Shown piece after piece: positions 1-8,639 of a stretch of 64,000 bases of DNA. This stretch comes from an uncultured Prevotellaceae bacterium (GTDB lineage Bacteria > Bacteroidota > Bacteroidia > Bacteroidales > Muribaculaceae): the NCBI GenBank assembly GCA_900318345.1, contig ONKD01000018.1, positions 33,109 through 97,108 on the forward strand, read 5' to 3'. A program made the translations under genes and the position numbers. Positions within the stretch are counted from its first letter, which is position 1. Every line of letters begins with the position of its first letter. The notes beneath the pieces were generated by a model. The model was not told the origin of the DNA. It ran no database searches and saw only the letters and a program-made list of their open reading frames with translations.

Positions 1-94
1 TGTGTCATAATTGCAATGTCGCTACATATATCGGCCTACGGCCGAGAAATTTAAACAAATTATTTAAAAAATTAAATAAAAATTTTATTTGTTC
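1..94. repeat. Partial copy of an interspersed AT-rich element
   Basis: These first 94 bases match positions 4804-4898 almost exactly, starting at the same terminal motif TGTGTCATAATTG, sharing the CGGCCTACGGCCG palindrome and the AT-rich tract ending TTTATTTGTTC, then diverging. The full copy near 4.8 kb has terminal inverted repeats; this one has only the left end visible, and the window starts at its edge, so its outer flank cannot be judged. The rest of the interval up to the trpS promoter (95-240) shows no gene. Confidence 0.85.
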
Positions 95-242
95 GGTGAA
101 GTAATTCGCTGAATTTCATGGATTTATTTCTTATGGCCAGCGTCGGCTTATAGCCGTCATGTCTAACGCTTTTGGCTCTTGAAGGCGGGCTGCACTGGTA
201 ATAAAAAACAACACGTTGTTTTGTTATGCGGTCGATTTACAT

Positions 243-250
243 TACCTTTG
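243..250 (+). promoter_or_regulatory. Predicted -7 box for trpS
   Basis: TACCTTTG followed by C, matching the Bacteroidetes -7 consensus TAnnTTTG, about 35 bases before the trpS ATG. A TTG-containing stretch upstream could serve as the -33 element. Confidence 0.7.
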
Positions 251-284
251 CACCCAATAAAATAAAAATCACAAGAATTTGAAT

Positions 285-1361
285 ATGGATAACAAAAAGA
301 TTGTTTTAAGCGGAATACGCCCCACAGGGCAACTGCACTTGGGCAATTACCTGGGTGCCTTGAGTAATTTTGTGAAGATGCAAAACGAGGGTAAGTATGA
401 CAGTTATTACTTCATTGCTGACCTGCACGCCCTCACGACCAACCCTGACCCGAAGGAATTGCACACCAACGTGCGCCACATCCTGGCCGAGTACCTGGCT
501 GCAGGATTGGACCCTGAGAAATCGACGATTTTCGTGCAGAGTGACATCCCCGAGGTGAGTGAGATGTATCTGCTGCTCAATATGCATGTGGGCATCGGCG
601 AACTGATGCGCACGGCCGCCTTCAAGGACAAGGCCCGCAAGGCATTAGGCATCACGGCTCCCACCCAGGGTGATGACGACGAGGACGTGGCCAAGGAAAT
701 TATCGGCGCTAGCACCAACAAGCGCGTGAACGCCGGCTTGTTGACCTATCCCACGCTGATGGCTGTGGATATCCTCATCCAGCGCGCCGACTTTGTGCCC
801 GTTGGCAAAGACCAGGAGCAGCACCTCGAGTTGACCCGCAGGTTTGCCCGCCGTTTCAACTCGTTCTACAAAGTGGACTATTTCAATGAGCCGCAGAACT
901 TCAACTTTGGCAGCGCACCCGTGAAGGTGCCTGGCCTGGACGGCAGCGGCAAGATGGGCAAGAGCGAGGGCAACTGCATCTACCTCGTGGATGACGAGAA
1001 GACCATCCGCAAGAAGGTGATGCGCGCCGTGACCGATGGTGGTCCCACCGAGCCCAATATGCCCATGGCTGAGCCTGTGCAGAACCTCTTTACCATCCTC
1101 AAGCTCGTCGGCACCCCCGACAAGGTTGAGTTCTTCACCGAGGCCTACAACAACTGCTCCATCCGCTACGGCGACCTCAAGAAGGAGATTGCCGAGGATA
1201 TCGTGGCAATGACCACGCCCATCCGTGAGCGCATCATCGACATCGAGAACGACAGCGCCTACCTGCACCGCGTGCTCGAGATGGGTGCTGAGCGTGCCCG
1301 TGCCCGTGCTGGCAAGACCCTGGCCGACGTGCGCGAGATCATGGGTATTACCAAGTTCTAA
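285..1361 (+). CDS. trpS: Tryptophan--tRNA ligase (TrpRS)
   Basis: Class I aminoacyl-tRNA synthetase that charges tRNA-Trp in the cytoplasm. The N-terminus carries the HIGH-type signature as PTGQLHLGNYLGAL (about residues 14-27), and the KMSKS loop reads KMGKSEGN (about residue 226). The Rossmann core is intact and the length of about 358 residues is normal for bacterial TrpRS. I chose the ATG at 285 rather than the in-frame TTG at 279 because ATG is the stronger codon and lies well placed after the -7 box. It is monocistronic in appearance: an imperfect palindrome and a separate gene follow. Nothing unusual is seen in the protein. Confidence 0.97.
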   Translation: MDNKKIVLSGIRPTGQLHLGNYLGALSNFVKMQNEGKYDSYYFIADLHALTTNPDPKELHTNVRHILAEYLAAGLDPEKSTIFVQSDIPEVSEMYLLLNMHVGIGELMRTAAFKDKARKALGITAPTQGDDDEDVAKEIIGASTNKRVNAGLLTYPTLMAVDILIQRADFVPVGKDQEQHLELTRRFARRFNSFYKVDYFNEPQNFNFGSAPVKVPGLDGSGKMGKSEGNCIYLVDDEKTIRKKVMRAVTDGGPTEPNMPMAEPVQNLFTILKLVGTPDKVEFFTEAYNNCSIRYGDLKKEIAEDIVAMTTPIRERIIDIENDSAYLHRVLEMGAERARARAGKTLADVREIMGITKF

Positions 1362-1370
1362 TAATTTGGC

Positions 1371-1399
1371 ATTGGACCAATTAGACTAATTAGTCCAAT
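1371..1399. repeat. Short intergenic palindrome (GACTAATTAGTC core)
   Basis: A 12-base perfect palindrome GACTAATTAGTC at 1384-1395 is flanked by ATTGGAC (1371-1377) and its complement GTCCAAT (1393-1399). It sits between trpS and the metallopeptidase gene. Low-complexity gacCAATTAGacc-type intergenic repeats are common in Bacteroidales; no T-run follows, so I do not call it a terminator. Confidence 0.6.
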
Positions 1400-1422
1400 T
1401 TGACCAATTCGACCCACTAGCC

Positions 1423-2133
1423 ATGAAAGGTTACATCGAGGACGAGGAATTTGGAAAAATCATTGTGGAACTGCGCCGGGGCATGACCTCGGTGCGGTTC
1501 ACTTATCGTCCTGATGGTCACCTGCTCATGCGGGCTCCGTTGGGTACCTCGCTCACAGGCTTGCAGCGCATGGTTGATGTCAACCGCGACCAGCTGCGCC
1601 TGTTGCCCCATCCTGTAGTCCCCGATATTGCTGTTGGTCAGGTCATCGATTGCTTCCGGTGTCGCGTGGTCATCGATGCCGCTAATGCGCTGCCTCATCA
1701 TGTGGGCACCCGCTGGGAGGGCGATACCCTGCGCGTGAGCCTCCATGCCGATGAAGACCTGACTGACTTCCGCATCAAGAAGTTTGTCTCGGGTATGATA
1801 GGGGAGGCGATGGGGTATAATGCCGTCAAGGTGCTGTTGCCCTATGCCCGAAGTGTCGCTAATAGCCTGGGATTGAAACCCGCCAGCATGGAGATTGGGC
1901 GCGGGATGCGCAAACTGGGGCACTGCACATCGCGCAACGTCATCCAGCTGTCACGCAATCTCATGTTTATGCCCGAGGAACTGGTGCGCTACATCATCTG
2001 CCATGAGCTGGCCCACATCACCCACAAGAACCACTCGCCCCAGTTCCACGCCCTGTGCGACAAGTACTGCGGAGGTAAGGAGAAAGCCTTGGAGCGCAAA
2101 CTGCGCCAGTTCCGTTTCCCTATTGTCATGTAG
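1423..2133 (+). CDS. YgjP-like zinc metallopeptidase (DUF45 family)
   Basis: Predicted soluble zinc-dependent metallopeptidase-like protein of 236 residues. The C-terminal part contains the gluzincin-type signature HELAHITHKNHSPQFH (about residues 190-205), giving the HExxH zinc ligands plus the downstream His, as in YgjP/DUF45 (SprT-like fold) proteins. A preceding stretch with GRGMRKLGHCTSR resembles the conserved strand of this family. No signal peptide or membrane segment is seen. Length is typical. Physiological substrates of the family are unknown, so the biological role is not assigned. The gene is on the same strand as trpS, 61 bases downstream, and may be co-transcribed through the palindrome between them. 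Confidence 0.85.
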   Translation: MKGYIEDEEFGKIIVELRRGMTSVRFTYRPDGHLLMRAPLGTSLTGLQRMVDVNRDQLRLLPHPVVPDIAVGQVIDCFRCRVVIDAANALPHHVGTRWEGDTLRVSLHADEDLTDFRIKKFVSGMIGEAMGYNAVKVLLPYARSVANSLGLKPASMEIGRGMRKLGHCTSRNVIQLSRNLMFMPEELVRYIICHELAHITHKNHSPQFHALCDKYCGGKEKALERKLRQFRFPIVM

Positions 2134-2285
2134 GCTTTAGGCTTATTGTTGACGTGGGGTTGATGGGATAAAGCCATCAAGGGAATAACTCACTGAATAA
2201 TAGAAAATTCTGGATTGATGAGGCAAAAAGCTTCATCAAACTGGCGTTATTTGCTGTCAGGTATGAAAATCTCAATGTTTTTTTG

Positions 2286-2293
2286 TAATTTTG
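2286..2293 (+). promoter_or_regulatory. Predicted -7 box for the C10 peptidase gene
   Basis: TAATTTTG followed by C, 73 bases upstream of the ATG at 2367, with a T-rich tract just before it. Matches TAnnTTTG. Confidence 0.6.
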
Positions 2294-2366
2294 CAACCCA
2301 TGTATTAGTCATTGTACCTTGCAACGATGGCCATCCTTTGATTTATTAATTAACCTACTATAAAAT

Positions 2367-4754
2367 ATGAGAAAATTATTGTTTTGTGCCTTGCTGTTGT
2401 TGGCGATGATGCCAGCGATGGCTGCTGATGTTGATGTTGCTCAGGCTCGTGCCACTGCGACGCTTTTTTGGCAAGATTTCGCGCCCTCGGTGCGTCGTGG
2501 CGCTCCCGCTGCGGTAGCCGATGTGAAATTGGTTCACACCGAGGTCAATCCCTCGCATGGCGACCAGGCTGTTTATTATATCTTCAATAGTGACCGAGGC
2601 TTTATCATCGTTGCTGGCGACGACCGTGCACGTCAGATCCTGGCGTGGGGCGATCGTCCGTTGGACATCGCAACGATGCCCGAGAACATGAAAAACTGGC
2701 TCAGCACTTACAAGCGCCAGATGGTTTTCCTGCAGGAACGCCCCGACATAGAGGTTGATGCACCACGCATCACAAGCCGATCGACCACGCCAACTATTCT
2801 CCCGATGCTCACGGCCATGTGGGACCAAGCGGAGCCTTACTGGAACCACTGCCCCAAGGTCAACGGCGAGTATTGCGTGACGGGCTGTGCCGCCACATCA
2901 TTGTCGATGGTGTTTCACTACTGGAAATTCCCTGTTGAGCCGACGCCTCCAGTTCCGGCCTTTAACTACACCGTCAGTTTGCCCGAGTTGCCTTCCATCA
3001 CATTTGATTGGGACAATATGCTCGACGAGTATGTCGAGGGTAACTATAACGAGGCCCAGGCCGATGCCGTGGCTTGGCTGATGCGCTACATCGGCCAGGA
3101 GGAGCACATGGATTATTCGGTGGACGGCAGCGGTGCTAAGGGCGAAGATATCTTGCGCACGATCAAGTTTTATGGCTATGACGAGGAGGCCAAACTGCTG
3201 ACGAAGTCCCTGGCCGACAACTTCGGCAATGAGATGCAGCAGATCTATAGCGACGAGGAATGGGCCGCTATGCTCCAGAATGAGTTGTTCGAGGGCCGCC
3301 CCGTGGTGTATTGTGCCTTTGACTACAATAGCCAACGCGGGTGGAGCGGCCATGCTTTTGATGTGGACGGTTATAATGCCGATACCGACACCTATCATGT
3401 GAATTGGGGCTGGAGTGGCCGCGGCAACGGCGACTTTGCATTAAATGCCTTCAGTTACAGGGACTACTCGTTCAATATTGAGCAGCAGATGATAGTGGGA
3501 ATCCATCCGCCCATCACCACGCCAACCATCATTGTGGCACCCCGCCGCATTGATATGGAGGCTTTTGTGGACCAGAATTCGACGGCCACATTTGTTGTCA
3601 ATGGCAAGTTCCTGACCGATGACGTGGTTATGACCGTTGATGACGCTGACGGCGTGTTCACGCTGGATGCCACCAGCATTGCCCTCAATGACCTGGATTC
3701 AGGAAAGGTCGTTACCGTGACCTATGCGCCGCTGGCGAGCGGTAGCAACACCGCCACCATCACGTTGAGCAGCCCTGAGGCCGAGGATGTGACCATTACC
3801 TTGAGCGGAACGGCTACCCTGGATGTGTACACCCCCGTGATGCTTCCCGCTGACAGTGCCCACATCGGCTTGACTGAGTTCCTTGCTGAGTGGACCGACG
3901 AAACTGCAAGCAAGTATGTAAACAGCTATACCCTCGAGGTGAATACCAGGCCCGGCTTTACCCTCATCGGTGAGGCTGACTGGAGCGGCATTGAGGAGGA
4001 ATCTGGCAACTATGCAAACTATCCCGAGGAGTTGTTGCCCCAGGGTTGGACATTCAGCGGCACTGGCCTGTGGTGTGAGCAGGGCGGTATTTCCATCAAC
4101 AACAAGAGTTCGCTGATTTCACCGATGTATGACCTGTCGGGCTATGAAAAGGTGACTGTTGTCGTCAGGGCCAAGTCCACGATGAGCCAGAGCAGTTCAA
4201 AATTCATTGTCTCGACGAGTGCGGGTCAGCAGGAGTTCTCAGCTCCTGGCGGTGCCCCATTCACCGACTATGTGGCTGTGCTTGACTGTAGCGAGTTGGA
4301 CCAGGTGACCATCGCCGGTAAGAGCAGTTTCCCCGCATTCCAGAGCATTAAGGTCTATGCTGGCGAGAATGACCAACTCCTGATGCGTGCAGTAGCCGAG
4401 GAAGGCGATGCCGATTATCGCCTCATCACTGGCATTACCGACAGGAATTACGCTGTCACAGGTCTTGCCGCTGGCGGATCCTTCTATTACAGGGTCAAGG
4501 CGCATTACATTGACGGCACCATCAGCCCGTGGAGCAAGAGCCGCTATGTGGTCTTGTCGGGCAGCGGCCACGACTACCAGGTTGGCGATGTGAACCACGA
4601 CGGCGCGCTAAACATTCAGGACGTGAGCGACCTCATCAGCTATTTGTTGTCCGGTGGCGAAATCTGTGCCACCTGTGCCGACGTCAGTGGCGATTCACGC
4701 ATCAGCATTGAGGATGTGGCTGATCTCATCAGCATCTTGCTGGAACTTCATTAA
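2367..4754 (+). CDS. Secreted C10 (streptopain-like) cysteine peptidase with dockerin-like C-terminus
   Basis: Exported papain-fold peptidase, 795 residues. Residues 1-19 form a Sec signal peptide ending AMA. A Spi-type propeptide follows (about 20-130), then the C10 catalytic domain with Cys174 in CVTGCAATSLSM and His329 in SGHAFDVDG, plus the NWGWSG motif. The middle region (about 390-490) looks Ig/HYR-like, followed by a jelly-roll-like region. The end (about 740-795) holds two EF-hand-like dockerin repeats (GDVNHDGALN; DVSGDSRIS). The same tail type ends the BspA protein at 46.7 kb, suggesting a shared sorting or docking partner, which is not in this window. Likely role: degradation of extracellular protein; the exact substrate is unknown. 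Confidence 0.93.
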   Translation: MRKLLFCALLLLAMMPAMAADVDVAQARATATLFWQDFAPSVRRGAPAAVADVKLVHTEVNPSHGDQAVYYIFNSDRGFIIVAGDDRARQILAWGDRPLDIATMPENMKNWLSTYKRQMVFLQERPDIEVDAPRITSRSTTPTILPMLTAMWDQAEPYWNHCPKVNGEYCVTGCAATSLSMVFHYWKFPVEPTPPVPAFNYTVSLPELPSITFDWDNMLDEYVEGNYNEAQADAVAWLMRYIGQEEHMDYSVDGSGAKGEDILRTIKFYGYDEEAKLLTKSLADNFGNEMQQIYSDEEWAAMLQNELFEGRPVVYCAFDYNSQRGWSGHAFDVDGYNADTDTYHVNWGWSGRGNGDFALNAFSYRDYSFNIEQQMIVGIHPPITTPTIIVAPRRIDMEAFVDQNSTATFVVNGKFLTDDVVMTVDDADGVFTLDATSIALNDLDSGKVVTVTYAPLASGSNTATITLSSPEAEDVTITLSGTATLDVYTPVMLPADSAHIGLTEFLAEWTDETASKYVNSYTLEVNTRPGFTLIGEADWSGIEEESGNYANYPEELLPQGWTFSGTGLWCEQGGISINNKSSLISPMYDLSGYEKVTVVVRAKSTMSQSSSKFIVSTSAGQQEFSAPGGAPFTDYVAVLDCSELDQVTIAGKSSFPAFQSIKVYAGENDQLLMRAVAEEGDADYRLITGITDRNYAVTGLAAGGSFYYRVKAHYIDGTISPWSKSRYVVLSGSGHDYQVGDVNHDGALNIQDVSDLISYLLSGGEICATCADVSGDSRISIEDVADLISILLELH

Positions 4755-4802
4755 ATCCGTCTGATACATCGATTGCTACTTAACAAGGACTCGACAAAGC
4801 GG

Positions 4803-4974
4803 GTGTGTCATAATTGCAATGTCGCTACATATATCGGCCTACGGCCGAGAAATTTAAACAAATTATTAAAAAAAATTAAATAAAAATTTTATTTGTTCTA
4901 ATTTTAATACAAAATTTGTTTTAATTTCCCGCCCGAAGGGCGGTTATAAATCCAGCAGATCAATTATGACACAC
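4803..4974. mobile_element. 172-bp element with 14-bp terminal inverted repeats (MITE-like)
   Basis: The ends are perfect inverted repeats: GTGTGTCATAATTG at 4803-4816 and CAATTATGACACAC at 4961-4974. Inside are two GC palindromes (CGGCCTACGGCCG near 4835 and CCGCCCGAAGGGCGG near 4929) and an AT-rich core; there is no ORF. The left 94 bases are repeated at the window start. No target-site duplication is evident. Architecture fits a non-autonomous element or a REP-type intergenic repeat. Confidence 0.7.
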
Positions 4975-5046
4975 TCTCTTTATCGGGCTCTTGTTAGACT
5001 ATGATTTTATAAATGAACGCAACAGGGCCCCCAACGGCTCATCAAT

Positions 5047-5126
5047 GACTTTAAATCTGCGGAAATTTCCTGCAAATTTAAAATCCAATTTTAAAATTGT
5101 ACAACTTTTCTTGCAAATTTAAAGTC
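5047..5126. promoter_or_regulatory. Iterated GCAAATTTAAA(A/G)TC motifs upstream of an orphan ATPase
   Basis: A 14-base motif occurs three times: inverted at 5047-5060 (GACTTTAAATCTGC), direct at 5072-5085 (GCAAATTTAAAATC) and direct at 5113-5126 (GCAAATTTAAAGTC). The last copy abuts the promoter -7 box of the DUF4143 gene. The arrangement looks like an operator array; binding protein unknown. Confidence 0.6.
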
Positions 5127-5133
5127 GGTATTA

Positions 5134-5141
5134 TACCTTTG
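5134..5141 (+). promoter_or_regulatory. Predicted -7 box for the DUF4143 ATPase gene
   Basis: TACCTTTG followed by C, 21 bases before the chosen ATG at 5163. Its position shows that the longer in-frame start at 5097 lies upstream of the promoter and is not used. Confidence 0.75.
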
Positions 5142-5162
5142 CAGTCAATAATTGTAGAGGTT

Positions 5163-6323
5163 ATGATACTACGCACATTACAGGACACACTTGAGCACTA
5201 TGCGGCCAAGTACCCGATTGTCACATTGACTGGTCCACGTCAGTCAGGTAAGTCCACATTATTGAAACACGCATTTCCCGCTTATCGGTATATATCACTA
5301 GAGGATATAGATATGAGGGAGTTTGCCACCAATGACCCTCGCGGTTTTCTCAATTCGTTTCCTGGTCAAGTGATATTGGATGAGGCGCAGCGTGTCCCCT
5401 CATTGTTTTCCTATCTGCAGACCCACGTTGACAAGGCAAATGAGTCAGGTATGTATCTGCTAGCGGGTTCCCACAATTTCCTGTTGATGGAAAGTGTTAA
5501 CCAATCCCTTGCGGGTAGGACTGCCATTCTCAAATTACTGCCATTTTCACGACGCGAGATGCAAGATGGCGGAGTTTTGCCAGAATCCATTAATCAGCAG
5601 ATTTACTATGGAGCATATCCTCGCTTGTTTGACAAAAATCTGGCACCTGATGAGTTTTATCCCTTCTATATTCAAACCTATGTAGAACGTGACGTAAGGC
5701 AACTGAAAAACATTGGAGACTTGAGCCGATTCATACGTTTCATCAAATTGTGTGCAGGTCGCATCGGTCAATTGCTGAATATGTCTTCATTAGCTGTAGA
5801 ATGTGGTGTCTCAGTACCCACTGTCACATCATGGCTATCGGTGCTCGAGGCCAGTTATATTTGTTACTTGCTCAGGCCTGACTGGAATAACTTTGCCAAG
5901 CGGCTAGTGAAATCACCCAAACTATATTTCTATGATACGGGATTAGCTTGTTCATTGCTCGACATTAAGTCACCTGATCAACTAGACCTTCACTTTTCAA
6001 GAGGAGCACTGTTTGAGAATCTAGTGATAAATGAATTCTTGAAAAAGTCATGGAATAAGGGACGCGAGACTGATTTACGCTTCTGGCGAGACAGTCTGGG
6101 TAACGAGGTTGACTTGATAGTTTATGACGGACTTGAGCCGCAAGCCTATGAGATCAAGTCGGGGGCGACATTCCAGTCCAGCTATTTTAATGGCCTTAAT
6201 AAATGGGCAGCACTTTCTAGGGTAGACGCCAGTGTTCTCCATGTTATCTATGGTGGCACAATGGGCATTACCACCGCCAACGGTCAACTGATGACCATCG
6301 ACGACATCGATAAAACGCTATAG
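5163..6323 (+). CDS. Orphan AAA-type ATP-binding protein with DUF4143 domain
   Basis: 386-residue protein of a family that is numerous and solitary in Bacteroidetes. Residues 1-130 form the P-loop ATPase with Walker A TGPRQSGKST and Walker B VILDEAQ; then a winged-helix-like stretch and the DUF4143 C-terminal domain, whose EVDLIVY...YEIKSG spacing matches a PD-(D/E)xK nuclease-like core. Start chosen at ATG 5163 (MILRTLQD), directly behind the -7 box. Base composition is clearly more AT-rich than neighbouring housekeeping genes, and a terminal-inverted-repeat element and operator-like repeats lie just upstream, all suggesting horizontal acquisition. Cellular function of the family is not established. 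Confidence 0.9.
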   Translation: MILRTLQDTLEHYAAKYPIVTLTGPRQSGKSTLLKHAFPAYRYISLEDIDMREFATNDPRGFLNSFPGQVILDEAQRVPSLFSYLQTHVDKANESGMYLLAGSHNFLLMESVNQSLAGRTAILKLLPFSRREMQDGGVLPESINQQIYYGAYPRLFDKNLAPDEFYPFYIQTYVERDVRQLKNIGDLSRFIRFIKLCAGRIGQLLNMSSLAVECGVSVPTVTSWLSVLEASYICYLLRPDWNNFAKRLVKSPKLYFYDTGLACSLLDIKSPDQLDLHFSRGALFENLVINEFLKKSWNKGRETDLRFWRDSLGNEVDLIVYDGLEPQAYEIKSGATFQSSYFNGLNKWAALSRVDASVLHVIYGGTMGITTANGQLMTIDDIDKTL

Positions 6324-6386
6324 TTCTATTAACGAGTTTTACCGATATTCTGAAAAGAGAGTTTAACAGTTTTGTGTGATTCTCTC

Positions 6387-7463
6387 TTAATGGATGGTGA
6401 CCTGGGTGGCGCCGAAGCCGTACTCGCGGAAGCTGGCGTCCTGGGCGGTGCAGCGCGGGTAACGGCGTTTGAGCTCGCTGAGCAGGTGTTGACGCAACTT
6501 GCCCTCGCCCTTGCCGTGGATGAAGACGATGCGCTGGCCCCGCTTGTTGATGTTGGCGTCCATCACCTCGCGGAACTTGTCCATCTGATACTCAAGGATG
6601 GCTCCGGGCGTCATGCCGTTGAGGTTATCCATCAACGATGAGATGTGCAGGTCCTGGACGATGATGCCGTTGTTGTCCACCTTTTTCTGCACAGGCTTGC
6701 GCTGCGGGCGGTCAAGGCGCTTTTTCTCCTTCATGGCACGCTCAAGATCACCGCTGTCGATGTGCATCTGTCGCGCGGGACGGTCATTGGTGACAATCTC
6801 CACGGCGATAACGGGCACGTCAAAGTAAGGATTCTCGTGGAAGCAGTGCAGTTTGTAGAACTTGGTCACGTCGAGGCGCTGCTCGACGAGGGCGGGATTC
6901 TTCAGCTTAAAGCCCTTGCCCTGCTTGAAGGCGACATACTGCACGGCAATGTGGGTCATGTCGTTGAGGTCATCGTGACCAAACTCTTCGAGTTGTACCT
7001 GGATGTTAGGCTCGACGATGCCGTGATAGCGGGTAATCCACTCGCCCTCACCGTCACCGCGGGTCATGTAGGTGAAATAGAGGAAATAGTTTGAGTCATT
7101 GACCAGCGAGGCATAGAAGGTGGTGGTGTTCAAGTGCTTGATTTCGCGGGCCTCATAGGCAAGCACCACGTTGAGCACCTCACCCTCGGGGGCCTCCTCG
7201 ACGGGCAACACGGGCTCGGGTGCCGGCTGAGGCTTGGGCGCGGGCTTGTCGGGCTCCACTTGGCGTTTGCGGATATCCAACGGGCGCTCATAGGCCGACG
7301 CTTGGGTTCCGGCTTGTCCCACGACCACCAGGTCGCGCTCCAATGCAGGGCGCTCAAAGCCGTCCTCATCCTCCACATAGACGGTCTTGCCGTCAATTCT
7401 GGACACTCTGCCTCCTCCCACGTCATTGAGGAAGCGCACGATATCGTTAACTTTTACACTCAT
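6387..7463 (-). CDS. DUF2027 domain protein with C-terminal Smr domain
   Basis: 358-residue cytoplasmic protein restricted to Bacteroidetes. Residues 1-50 look like a small beta-barrel module (VNDIVRFLNDVGGGRV), followed by a Pro-rich linker (about 75-95), the DUF2027 domain (about 95-245), a basic linker, and a C-terminal Smr domain (about 275-358) with the HGKGEGKLR signature found in MutS2-type Smr endonucleases. Smr domains cut nucleic acid in several families, including ribosome-rescue nucleases, so a nucleic-acid role is plausible but unproven here. The gene converges on the DUF4143 gene and has its own promoter (7487-7494). Confidence 0.9.
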   Translation of the reverse strand: MSVKVNDIVRFLNDVGGGRVSRIDGKTVYVEDEDGFERPALERDLVVVGQAGTQASAYERPLDIRKRQVEPDKPAPKPQPAPEPVLPVEEAPEGEVLNVVLAYEAREIKHLNTTTFYASLVNDSNYFLYFTYMTRGDGEGEWITRYHGIVEPNIQVQLEEFGHDDLNDMTHIAVQYVAFKQGKGFKLKNPALVEQRLDVTKFYKLHCFHENPYFDVPVIAVEIVTNDRPARQMHIDSGDLERAMKEKKRLDRPQRKPVQKKVDNNGIIVQDLHISSLMDNLNGMTPGAILEYQMDKFREVMDANINKRGQRIVFIHGKGEGKLRQHLLSELKRRYPRCTAQDASFREYGFGATQVTIH

Positions 7464-7486
7464 GGTTGTTGCATTTTTTTAGGCTG

Positions 7487-7494
7487 CAAAGGTA
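7487..7494 (-). promoter_or_regulatory. Predicted -7 box for the DUF2027-Smr gene
   Basis: On the minus strand TACCTTTG followed by C, 23 bases before the start codon. Confidence 0.7.
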
Positions 7495-7639
7495 CTAAAA
7501 ATGTTTCAGTTTTATCCTTATTGCTCGATTGGATAAACAAAATCTTGCGCCATGCTCCATGGTCAGCATTCCCAGATGGCATCTTCTGAAGTTATCAAGA
7601 ACATTTAACAGGAACTTGCCACAGCGCATCGACTTAAGG

Positions 7640-8518
7640 TCAAATGGATGATACTGAGTTCTCGGTCTGTGTGGCCGTCACGTTGATAGGGGAGCGGTCC
7701 TTGGTGAGGAGGGCAATTTGTTTCACGCTGTAATAAAGAAGGGCAATTCCCACTAATAGCAAGGGAATTGATGTTCTCAGTGGCAATGATGCATCATCCT
7801 CGGACAAGGCGTCCGATGAAGCAAAAATGGAAAATATATATCCGGGAACAAATGCTAGAGAGTTATAAAGGGCGTGAATCAGGATTCCGGGCCAAATGCA
7901 GCGTGTGCGGTAGTACAACCATCCGACAAGGATTCCGAAGCAAGAAAAGAACAATGTGTAAAGCGAGAAATGTGGAATCGCAAATATAATCGCCGAAATC
8001 ACGATTGCGAACCAGGGATTCCAATCCTTTTCCAGCAATCGCCGTTCAATGGCTCCCCTGAAGATGGCCTCCTCGACGAGAGGGGCAAGCATACAGCCAG
8101 AGATGATGTCTATAAAATTTAAGGTATCAGGACCAGAGTCCTCTCCAAATATTAAGATATTCCATTCATCAATAACGGGGAAAATCATCATCATCATTAT
8201 GTCGAACAGCAGGCACCCCACGCTTGCCACGGCAGCCCAGAGGTACAATTGCTTTTTAGAAAAGCCATCGCCAAATTGATAACCGAAACTGAAACTGTAA
8301 TTGGTGTATTTTCGTTTCAAGAACACGTAGATGGGCAATAATTGTGAGGCGACCATTAATGATAATGAACTAAGCCATGAGCCGTCCATCATGTCTTTAT
8401 CACTATAGGTGAAACCCGGGATGCAATAGCTGGCTATTTTATAAATCACTGTAAGTGAGGCAAAACCAGCAAGGACTAAAAGGGCGTATAGGAAAAAGTA
8501 TTTTAAAGCTGCTTTCAT
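7640..8518 (-). CDS. CPBP family intramembrane glutamic endopeptidase
   Basis: Multi-pass membrane protein of about 292 residues with roughly eight hydrophobic segments. The CPBP/Rce1 signature is present: EEAIFRGAIERR (glutamate pair plus Arg) and a later HFSLYTL histidine motif, both needed for catalysis in this family. Start chosen at MKAALKYFF (ATG at 8518) because the longer frame start at 8566 overlaps the predicted promoter (8556-8563). Substrate unknown; bacterial members are linked to bacteriocin maturation or immunity and to membrane-protein processing. It is flanked by divergent and convergent genes, so it appears to be a single-gene transcript. Confidence 0.88.
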   Translation of the reverse strand: MKAALKYFFLYALLVLAGFASLTVIYKIASYCIPGFTYSDKDMMDGSWLSSLSLMVASQLLPIYVFLKRKYTNYSFSFGYQFGDGFSKKQLYLWAAVASVGCLLFDIMMMMIFPVIDEWNILIFGEDSGPDTLNFIDIISGCMLAPLVEEAIFRGAIERRLLEKDWNPWFAIVISAIIFAIPHFSLYTLFFSCFGILVGWLYYRTRCIWPGILIHALYNSLAFVPGYIFSIFASSDALSEDDASLPLRTSIPLLLVGIALLYYSVKQIALLTKDRSPINVTATQTENSVSSI

Positions 8519-8555
8519 TATAGATGGTGGGTATAAAGATTGTTTAATAGCATCG

Positions 8556-8563
8556 CAAAAGTA
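8556..8563 (-). promoter_or_regulatory. Predicted -7 box for the CPBP protease gene
   Basis: Minus-strand TACTTTTG followed by C, 37 bases before the ATG at 8518; it decides the start codon. Confidence 0.65.
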
Positions 8564-8639
8564 CAAAAAAATGCTGATTGATGAAATATTGGGAACGCTA
8601 GTAGCGTTACATTTAGAAACAGAACATAATTAGATTGAG

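Noticed and set aside
5097-5162. Longer start for the DUF4143 ATPase
   Set aside because: These codons overlap and precede the -7 box and operator-like repeats; ATG 5163 fits better.
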